Both the position numbers and the translations under genes were made by a program. A stretch of 39,054 nt of DNA, from contig WJMI01000112.1 of the NCBI GenBank assembly GCA_014728015.1, positions 1 to 39,054 of the forward strand, written 5' to 3'. Source of the DNA: Chitinivibrionales bacterium. GTDB taxonomy: Bacteria > Fibrobacterota > Chitinivibrionia > Chitinivibrionales > WJMI01. Positions within the stretch are counted from its first letter, which is position 1, and the number at the start of each line of letters is the position of its first letter. Under the pieces are notes generated by a model. The model was not told where the DNA came from. It searched no databases and saw only the letters and a list, made by a program, of their open reading frames with translations. This document shows positions 33,649 to 39,054 of this stretch, piece by piece.

Positions 33649-34341
33649 ATGTCCAGAGCGTTTTCCATATTCCTGGTAGTTCTTGCAGGGTGCGCCGGTC
33701 ACCGGTATATGACAGTGGCGGATGCCGGAGGCGCGGTGTCGGGCAACGCATCCCTGTCGGATCCCTTCAAGGCGTTCGGCGAAATTTCTCTGTCGCTCGA
33801 CGGCGAGCATTATCGGGGCAAGGTGGACGTGTGCAGCGATCCGGGACAGGGGTTTGCGTGTCAGTGCTTCGATGCATTCGGCGGCACGGTCGTGTCGATC
33901 GTCGCGGCGGGCGGGACGGGCCGTATTGTGGTCGGTGAAAATGAATTTTCCGTCGTTGACAGCCAGGCGCTGTTCTCCATTCCGTATTTCCGTCGATATC
34001 CGTTCACATTTGGGCAGCTCAGGCGTATTCTTACGGGGAAGGTCTTGTGGCCGGGGGTGCTTGCATCCAAGGCGGACGCGAACCGGACAGAGCGGCGGGC
34101 CCGGTGGTATGAGTGGGAGAGGGGCCCTGTACGTGTCATGGCGAGGGTTGACGGGCGCACGAGCGCGGTCCGCAGTGTGGTGTACCGGCCGCGCAAAAGC
34201 CGGGAGTGGAGCCTTTCGCTGGCGGGATTTGAACGGGGGGTGGCGACCGAAATCAGGTTCGAAACCGACGAAAGCAATTATTTTGTTTTGCGGTACAACA
34301 GGATTCAGCTCGACGCGGTCGCGTGTGAGTTACCACGGTAG
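33649..34341 (+). CDS. LolB/DUF4292-like lipoprotein
   Basis: The 230-residue protein has a lipobox VLAGC (residues 11-15). After it the chain follows LolB topology: FGEISLSLDGEHYRGKVDV, FGGTVVSIVAAGGTGRIVVGE, a short helical FRRYPFTFGQLRRILTG, and a C-terminal run of strands (SLAGFERGVATEIRFETDESNYFVLRYNRIQLD). LolB accepts lipoproteins from LolA at the outer membrane; DUF4292 relatives in FCB bacteria have unknown roles. Sequence identity is low, so the fold is inferred. It is 9 bases after the TPR lipoprotein and 17 bases before the PorQ-like barrel gene, in one operon. Confidence 0.72.
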   Translation: MSRAFSIFLVVLAGCAGHRYMTVADAGGAVSGNASLSDPFKAFGEISLSLDGEHYRGKVDVCSDPGQGFACQCFDAFGGTVVSIVAAGGTGRIVVGENEFSVVDSQALFSIPYFRRYPFTFGQLRRILTGKVLWPGVLASKADANRTERRARWYEWERGPVRVMARVDGRTSAVRSVVYRPRKSREWSLSLAGFERGVATEIRFETDESNYFVLRYNRIQLDAVACELPR

Positions 34342-34357
34342 ACGGGTTGCATATTCG

Positions 34358-35356
34358 ATGAAACATGCCAAAGCATTCTGTGCGGTAGTGGCGCTGGTGT
34401 GCGCGAGTGTTTTTGCGCAGCACGAACGGGCCGGTACGGCGGCTTTTCCGTTTCTCAACCTGGGTGTGGATGCGCGGGCCATGGCCCTGGGCGACGTACA
34501 TGTCGGATTGCCCAACGATCTCTACGGCGGCCTGGGCAACCCGGCGGCGATTGCGTTTCCGAGCCGCATGCAGGCCATGCTTGCCTACCGGCCCGTCATG
34601 ATTGACGTGCGCGCGGGCGCGCTGGGATTCTCGCGGCCGATTTCAAACAAAGGCACCTTTTCAGTCCAGCTCATGTATGTTTCATACGGGCTGATCGAGG
34701 GGCTTGACGAGGAAGGGCGCGAGACCAATGTCAGCTGGAGTCCCTACTCGCTGGCCGGCGGGGTGTCCTGGGCGCGGGTCATGTTTCCCGATCTCGCCCT
34801 CGGCCTTACGGTGAAAGGCATTTACGACAACCTCGACCACGGCAATACGGCCGACGGCGTTGCCGCGGACCTCGGGCTTCAGTATCGCATGCTGTCGTCG
34901 CGGCTGGTGTACGGGGTGCTGCTCAGAAACATGGGTTTCATCCGTCGCTGGTATGACGAAGATGCTGATCACGACTACGCGCTTCCGTTCGCGGCCGTTG
35001 CCGGAGTTTCGTACCTTCCCCGGTCGCTCCCGTCACTGCGCATGGCGCTCGATCTCGAGAAGAGCGTGGATGACTACCTGAACTACAAGGCGGGGCTCGA
35101 GGTGGCGCTCTACAAGCAGTACCTGTTCGCGCGCATGGGATACCGGTTCAGCCACCGGGACCTTCGCGAGGCGTTTCACATTCTACGAAGCGAATCGGAC
35201 GATACCTACCAGAAGACGAACTGGACATCACTCACGCTCGGCGTGGGAGTGGATGCGCCTGTTTCCACCACGGACGTTCGCGTGGATGCCGCGCTGATTC
35301 TGCACACCGAGGGACTTCCGCCGACGCCGGCGTTTTCGGCGGTGGTGGGGTTCTGA
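34358..35356 (+). CDS. PorV/PorQ-like outer-membrane beta-barrel protein
   Basis: This 332-residue protein starts at 34358 with a signal peptide ending at SVFAQ. The family pattern FPFLNLGVDARAMALGDVHVGLPNDLYGGLGNPAAI is diagnostic of the PorV/PorQ group of FadL-like barrels. Alternating strands run to the C-terminal AFSAVVGF strand. In Bacteroidota PorV/PorQ serve the type IX secretion pathway at the outer membrane. As no translocon gene is in the window, the same role here is inference. It ends the operon that began with the long TPR gene and is convergent with the small zinc-ribbon gene 26 bases away. Confidence 0.85.
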   Translation: MKHAKAFCAVVALVCASVFAQHERAGTAAFPFLNLGVDARAMALGDVHVGLPNDLYGGLGNPAAIAFPSRMQAMLAYRPVMIDVRAGALGFSRPISNKGTFSVQLMYVSYGLIEGLDEEGRETNVSWSPYSLAGGVSWARVMFPDLALGLTVKGIYDNLDHGNTADGVAADLGLQYRMLSSRLVYGVLLRNMGFIRRWYDEDADHDYALPFAAVAGVSYLPRSLPSLRMALDLEKSVDDYLNYKAGLEVALYKQYLFARMGYRFSHRDLREAFHILRSESDDTYQKTNWTSLTLGVGVDAPVSTTDVRVDAALILHTEGLPPTPAFSAVVGF

Positions 35357-35382
35357 TTGCCGCGCGAGCCGGCACGGCGCAG

Positions 35383-35766
35383 CTATACGTCTTCGACGAG
35401 CTTCTTAAGGCCCTTCTTCTCGAACCGTACAAGGATACGGTTGGGAGTGCCGATATCCTTGCCGACAATGGTGCCCTTGTCTTTGAATGACTTGTGCTTG
35501 ATGACCTCGCCCACCAGGTAGTGGTCTTTGGCGAGATATTCCCGGGGGCCGTCATCAGACTGATCGTTGTCTTCGGCGCCCCAGAGGTCTTTGCCGAGGT
35601 AACAGACGGTCCGGCGGCATTTGGTGCAGAAGTACTCAAACGTTGATTCTCTATCGAGGGTCCTGCCCGTACCGGCTATGCTCCGTTCGAGCTGGGCCGG
35701 CATCACTTTTTTGCAGAAACGGCAATACAGGTCGAGTTGTTCAGAGGGGGTGAAACTATTGGGCAT
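35383..35766 (-). CDS. small zinc-ribbon protein with CarD/Tudor-like C-terminal domain
   Basis: The 127-residue protein starts at 35766 with GGAAGGA 6 bases upstream. A zinc ribbon is formed by CRFC (about residues 14-17) and CTKC (about 47-50). The last 50 residues (YLVGEVIKHKSFKDKGTIVGKDIGTPNRILVRFEKKGLKKLV) resemble a small beta-barrel of the type that ends many short FCB proteins, with the pattern YxxGdxIxHxxF...V. RNA or DNA binding is likely but the role is unknown. A longer in-frame reading to 35820 lacks support. Confidence 0.7.
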   Translation of the reverse strand: MPNSFTPSEQLDLYCRFCKKVMPAQLERSIAGTGRTLDRESTFEYFCTKCRRTVCYLGKDLWGAEDNDQSDDGPREYLAKDHYLVGEVIKHKSFKDKGTIVGKDIGTPNRILVRFEKKGLKKLVEDV

Positions 35767-35999
35767 GTGGATGTCCTTCCATGACGGGCGTTGGGAAGCA
35801 GGAATCCTTGTGCCGCACACAAAGGCCCCGCCTCTTCATTGCCGGAGAACAGGCGAACAGGCGCCGCCCACGCGCAGGCGGACGGCTTTAGCTGCGATAA
35901 CACACTGATCCGAAAGTAGTTCATGCGGATCGTAAAAGCAATTTGTGCGGCCGGTATTGTATTTTCTGGCGTCACGGGCATGAAAGGCCGGATGCTGAT

Positions 36000-36929
36000 A
36001 TGAGGATTGTATTCATGGGCACCGAAGACTTCGGGCTTCCCGCACTCAAGCGGCTGGCGCGCCAGGGGAACGAGGTCGCGGGTGTGGTGAGTACGCCGCC
36101 GCGGCAGCGGGGCAGGGGGTTGAGGCTGGCGGATTCGCCTGTGGCGGCCTGGGCCCGGGAGACCGGCTGCGGCCCGGTCCTGACCCCTGAGCGGCTCAAT
36201 GACCCGGCGTTTCTGTCCGAACTCCGGGCCCGCGACGCGGACCTGTTCGTCGTGGCTGCATTTCGCATACTGCCTCCCGATGTTTTCGCCATGCCCCGGC
36301 TGGGCACGGTCAATATTCATGCTTCGCTTCTTCCGCGATATCGCGGACCGGCGCCGATTCAGCGTGCTATCGAGGCGGGTGAGACAGAGACAGGGGTGAC
36401 GATTTTCAAGATAGACAGGGGTATTGACACCGGAGGGATCATTCTCTCGAAAGCCACGGCGATCGGCGAGGAGGAGACCACGCCCGAGCTGTATGCGCGG
36501 CTCAGGGAGCTGGGGGCGGATGCGCTGGCCGAAGCTGTTTCGCTTCTCGAGCGCGGGAAAGCGACCTGTCACCCCCAGGACGAGCGTCATGCCACGAAAG
36601 CCCCCAAGCTTCTGAAGGAAGAGGCCGTGCTTGACTTCGAAGAGCACGCGCGGGTGCTGTACAACAGGGTTCGCGCGTTCAAGCCGTTTCCGGGCACGTA
36701 CACGATGCTTAACGGGCGCCGGCTCGGGGTGGAATGGGCGCATCCGCTCGAATCTCCGGGGGGGCGCCAGCCGGGCACGGTGTGCGGGATTTCGGGTGAT
36801 TCGTTTGATATTCAGTGCGGCCGGAGCGTGCTGCGCGTGCTGGAAGTGAAGCCTGAGGGGAGAAAACGCATGGATGCGGGCGCGTACCTTCGCGGGGCGC
36901 GTCTGGAAACCGGAACGGTGCTGGGATGA
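36000..36929 (+). CDS. fmt: methionyl-tRNA formyltransferase
   Basis: The enzyme adds a formyl group from 10-formyltetrahydrofolate to the initiator Met-tRNA. At 309 residues it matches the family length. The N-terminal Rossmann-type domain begins MRIVFMGTEDFGLPAL. The catalytic triad is visible as N105 and H107 in NIHASLLPRYRGPAPI and D143 in the RGIDTGG motif. The C-terminal OB-like domain starts near RVRAFKPFPGTYT. The ATG at 36000 is preferred because it begins the conserved strand. It overlaps rsmB by ATGA, the usual gene partnership. Confidence 0.96.
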   Translation: MRIVFMGTEDFGLPALKRLARQGNEVAGVVSTPPRQRGRGLRLADSPVAAWARETGCGPVLTPERLNDPAFLSELRARDADLFVVAAFRILPPDVFAMPRLGTVNIHASLLPRYRGPAPIQRAIEAGETETGVTIFKIDRGIDTGGIILSKATAIGEEETTPELYARLRELGADALAEAVSLLERGKATCHPQDERHATKAPKLLKEEAVLDFEEHARVLYNRVRAFKPFPGTYTMLNGRRLGVEWAHPLESPGGRQPGTVCGISGDSFDIQCGRSVLRVLEVKPEGRKRMDAGAYLRGARLETGTVLG

Positions 36930-38251
36930 GCGCGCGAAAGGCCGTACTGGAAATCCTTCAGGCGTATGACCGGCGCCCCGGCCGGCTCGAGAATTTTCTG
37001 GAGCGCTCCACCCGCGTGCAGCGTCTCGACCAGCGCGACCGGCGTTTCCTGGTTGAGATGCTCTACGGCATTGTCCGCCGGGACCGCACCCTGGATTTTC
37101 TGCTTGATCGGTTTCTCAGCACGGCCCGGCTCCGTCAGAACGCCGCCCTGGTCAGGCTCCTGAAGCTGGGCCTGTATCAGATCCTCTACATGGACCGGGT
37201 TCCCGCTCACGCGGCTGTCAACGAGTCGGTGCGGCTGGCCAAGGCGGACCCGGCGACCGCGGCATGCGCGGGGGTGGTCAATGCGGTGCTGCGCAATGTA
37301 ATCAAGTCGAAAAAGCATCTGCCGCGGCCCGCACAAAGCGATGCGCTTTCGTTCCGACTGTCCATAGAGTACTCGCATCCTGAATGGTTTATCGAGCGCC
37401 TGCTCGGCCGCCTGGGCCTGGCAAAGACCAAGTCGCTTCTGGCGTTTAACAACACACCGCCTGACATATATCTTCGCCGGCGGATACGCGGGATGAGCAC
37501 CCCGCAGTTCGACGCGGAGGCGCGTTCGATATGCGATGCGGGCAAGGGATACCGCGGCCTGTTCTACCGGCTCAAGAAACGCGTGCCGCCCGAGAGCATA
37601 CGCTTGTTGAAAGAAGGGTTTTGTACGGTCCAGTCGCCGTCGTCGGGGTGGACCGTGGCCATGCTCGGCGCCGGCCCGGGCGAGAGGATACTGGATCTCT
37701 GCGCGGCGCCGGGCGGGAAGACGAGTCTCGTGTCCGAGCTGGTCGGCGGGCGGGGCGCGGTGGTGAGCTGCGATATCAGCGGCCGCCGCATGCGCATGGT
37801 TGCCGAGACAGCCGGCCGCATGTCGCTGGACAACGTGTACCTGGTTGCAACCGACGGCACCAGGCCGTCGTTTAAAACCACGTTCGACCGCGTGATACTC
37901 GATGCGCCGTGCAGCGGCACGGGCGTATTCAACAGGCATCCCGAGGCCCGGTGGACACGCACTCCCGAAGACATTGCCAGGATCACCGGGTTGCAGATGC
38001 GCCTTCTCGAAGGCGCGGCCACGCTCGTGCGGCCGGGAGGGGTGCTGGTGTATGCCACATGCTCTCTTGAGCCCGAAGAAAACGAGGAGCGTGTTGCGGC
38101 GTTTATTGCATCGCGCGACGATTTCGAGCCGGACCATGCGCCGGCGGACATTCCCGGCACGTATATCACTGCCGGGGGGCATTGTATGGTCAGGCCCGAA
38201 GAGCATGGTCTGGAAGGGATGTTTGCGGCGCGGCTGCGGCGGAAAGCCTAG
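36926..38251 (+). CDS. rsmB: 16S rRNA m5C967 methyltransferase
   Basis: This 441-residue protein has an N-terminal NusB-like RNA-binding domain (RKAVLEILQAYD ... LVRLLKLGLYQILYMDRVPAHAAVNESV) and a C-terminal Rossmann methyltransferase. The SAM-binding motif is DLCAAPGGKTS at about residue 257. The two cysteines needed for m5C formation are C329 in DAPCSGTG and C379 in YATCSLEPEENE; both are present. It methylates C967 in 16S rRNA in other bacteria. It is coupled to fmt by ATGA overlap. Confidence 0.95.
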   Translation: MSARKAVLEILQAYDRRPGRLENFLERSTRVQRLDQRDRRFLVEMLYGIVRRDRTLDFLLDRFLSTARLRQNAALVRLLKLGLYQILYMDRVPAHAAVNESVRLAKADPATAACAGVVNAVLRNVIKSKKHLPRPAQSDALSFRLSIEYSHPEWFIERLLGRLGLAKTKSLLAFNNTPPDIYLRRRIRGMSTPQFDAEARSICDAGKGYRGLFYRLKKRVPPESIRLLKEGFCTVQSPSSGWTVAMLGAGPGERILDLCAAPGGKTSLVSELVGGRGAVVSCDISGRRMRMVAETAGRMSLDNVYLVATDGTRPSFKTTFDRVILDAPCSGTGVFNRHPEARWTRTPEDIARITGLQMRLLEGAATLVRPGGVLVYATCSLEPEENEERVAAFIASRDDFEPDHAPADIPGTYITAGGHCMVRPEEHGLEGMFAARLRRKA

Positions 38252-38314
38252 TATATTTCAATGTGGCGTGATGAATCCGGGAATGTACCTTCGAGAGCAA
38301 ACGGGAATTGCCGC

Positions 38315-38959
38315 ATGAAATCCACCGGCCGGCGTTTGATTGCTGCGATGGGGCTTGTCCTGGCGGTGCTGGCCGGGTGCGCTCCGCAAATGGACCGCTA
38401 CCGGGGCAGGCTTCTGCACGTAAACGACCGGTTTACACCCGAGGAACTTTCAGACCAGGAGCTGGTGGTTTTCCCCCTGATCCGGAACAGCAGGTTTGAC
38501 ACCACCGCGGCGTTTTCGCCGTTCGTGCTTGCACAGCGTCTCCGCAAGACGCGTCCCGACCTGGGCGTATATTTCAAGGAGGAATTCGAAAGACGGCTTC
38601 TCGATGTGTATCCTCGCGACTCGCTCGATATTTTCTACGATCGGCTTTTCAAGAACGATATCATCGCCCTTCAGACAAGCGACTCCGCATGGGCGAGCAT
38701 GCCCGGGAGGTATGCGCTCGTGCTGCGTATCCGGGATGCCGGGCGGGTGAAGGATTTCAAGGGAATCACGCGGCGCAAGCTGTACATGGAGGCGGAGCTG
38801 TGGGACGCATCGACTGCCGAGGTGGTGTGGCGCGCCGAGGTCTCGGGATTTGACCCGGATGCAAGTACCTCGGATGCCGAGTTTGTGCTTAGCGGCATTG
38901 AGGAGGCCTATGCCCTGCTGCCGCCGTACAAACCCGCGCTTCACGAGCAGGAGTGGTAG
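38315..38959 (+). CDS. lipoprotein of unknown function
   Basis: The 214-residue protein starts at 38315 with a lipobox VLAGC (about residues 18-22), placing it in the envelope. The rest is a mixed alpha/beta chain (PEELSDQELVVFPLIRN, a helical FKEEFERRLLDVYPRDSLDIFYDRLF, then strands KLYMEAELWDASTAEVVWRAEVSGF) reminiscent of the small lipoproteins of penicillin-binding-protein-activator or LpoB-like type, but I do not recognise a family with confidence. It follows rsmB after 63 bases. A longer in-frame reading from 38261 lacks a signal sequence and was rejected. Confidence 0.75.
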   Translation: MKSTGRRLIAAMGLVLAVLAGCAPQMDRYRGRLLHVNDRFTPEELSDQELVVFPLIRNSRFDTTAAFSPFVLAQRLRKTRPDLGVYFKEEFERRLLDVYPRDSLDIFYDRLFKNDIIALQTSDSAWASMPGRYALVLRIRDAGRVKDFKGITRRKLYMEAELWDASTAEVVWRAEVSGFDPDASTSDAEFVLSGIEEAYALLPPYKPALHEQEW

Positions 38960-38993
38960 CGGATTGGCTGCCGCATGCGCATCAGGGGGCACG

Positions 38994-39054
38994 GTGGACG
39001 TATTATTTTGGAAGAGACGGCCGCGGCGGGCGGGCGCCCGCGGGCCGGGGTGAC
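38994..39054 (+). CDS. possible 5' end of a gene cut by the window edge
   Basis: A GTG at 38994 follows GGGGG by 4 bases and opens a frame (VDVLFWKRRPRRAG...) that stays open to the edge. The basic, hydrophobic start could be a real gene, but at 20 codons in GC-rich DNA it may be chance. Confidence 0.3.

Noticed and set aside
32359-33810. 483-codon minus-strand frame over the TPR lipoprotein
   Set aside because: It is an antisense shadow of a convincing TPR gene and has no motif.
36812-38206. 464-codon minus-strand frame over rsmB
   Set aside because: rsmB is certain on the plus strand, and the antisense translation resembles no protein family.
1-39054. CRISPR array, restriction or other defence cluster
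   Set aside because: No regularly spaced repeats, cas genes or restriction-modification genes were found; the only phage- or mobile-type genes are the intron RT and the toxin-antitoxin pair.

Overview
This is a GC-rich bacterial chromosomal window dense with secreted and envelope proteins. It has many lipoproteins, five right-handed parallel beta-helix proteins, three PorV/PorQ/TraF-like outer-membrane barrels, long TPR proteins, and C-terminal domains resembling type IX secretion sorting signals. Core genes (acpS, fmt, rsmB, a Crp/Fnr regulator, a PASTA protein) lie among them. This mix suits a Gram-negative member of the FCB group. Fibrobacterota (Chitinivibrionia-like) is my best guess, but it is an inference from protein style; no rRNA or tRNA gene was seen.

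Layout. 1-4854 (+): the tail of an unknown gene, then three genes joined by ATGA overlaps: two lipoprotein-like proteins with Ig-like domains and a cadherin-like beta-sandwich end, then a FecR-domain protein whose 3' end runs antisense into the next gene. About 4690-10150 looks like an inserted block of lower GC: a minus-strand beta-helix protein, strong hairpins, a group II intron with its reverse transcriptase/maturase, and a Phd/YefM-ParE toxin-antitoxin pair with a clear sigma70-type promoter and operator. 10171-12298: a URO-D-family protein divergent from an AraC-type regulator. 12433-13125: a YchF-like protein with a decayed P-loop. 13222-16546: a plus-strand beta-helix protein, a truncated signal-peptide ORF, and a minus-strand beta-helix protein cut off from its C-terminal sorting domain by one in-frame TGA. 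16847-17671: a sulfotransferase-like gene.

17790-21819 (-): two tandem paralogous beta-helix proteins followed by a barrel-TPR fusion, ending at a strong terminator. 22232-26433 (+): a lipoprotein with Asp-rich calcium-type repeats, a TraF-like barrel, acpS, and a membrane-anchored secreted protein with its own promoter. 26649-35356 (+): a 1219-residue TPR protein, a Crp/Fnr regulator, a PASTA protein, a TPR lipoprotein, a LolB-like lipoprotein and a PorQ-like barrel. 35383-35766 (-): a small zinc-ribbon protein. 36000-38959 (+): fmt, rsmB and a lipoprotein.

Taken together, the beta-helix proteins with sorting-like tails and the PorV/PorQ-like barrels suggest export and surface display through a type IX-like route, with TPR lipoproteins as periplasmic scaffolds; no core translocon gene is in the window, so this is inference. 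The clearest unusual signals are the roughly 100-nt expansion of intron domain VI, the in-frame TGA separating a beta-helix protein from its sorting domain, the repeated truncation of plus-strand genes at the 3' ends of minus-strand beta-helix genes, and the G-domain-degenerate YchF relative.
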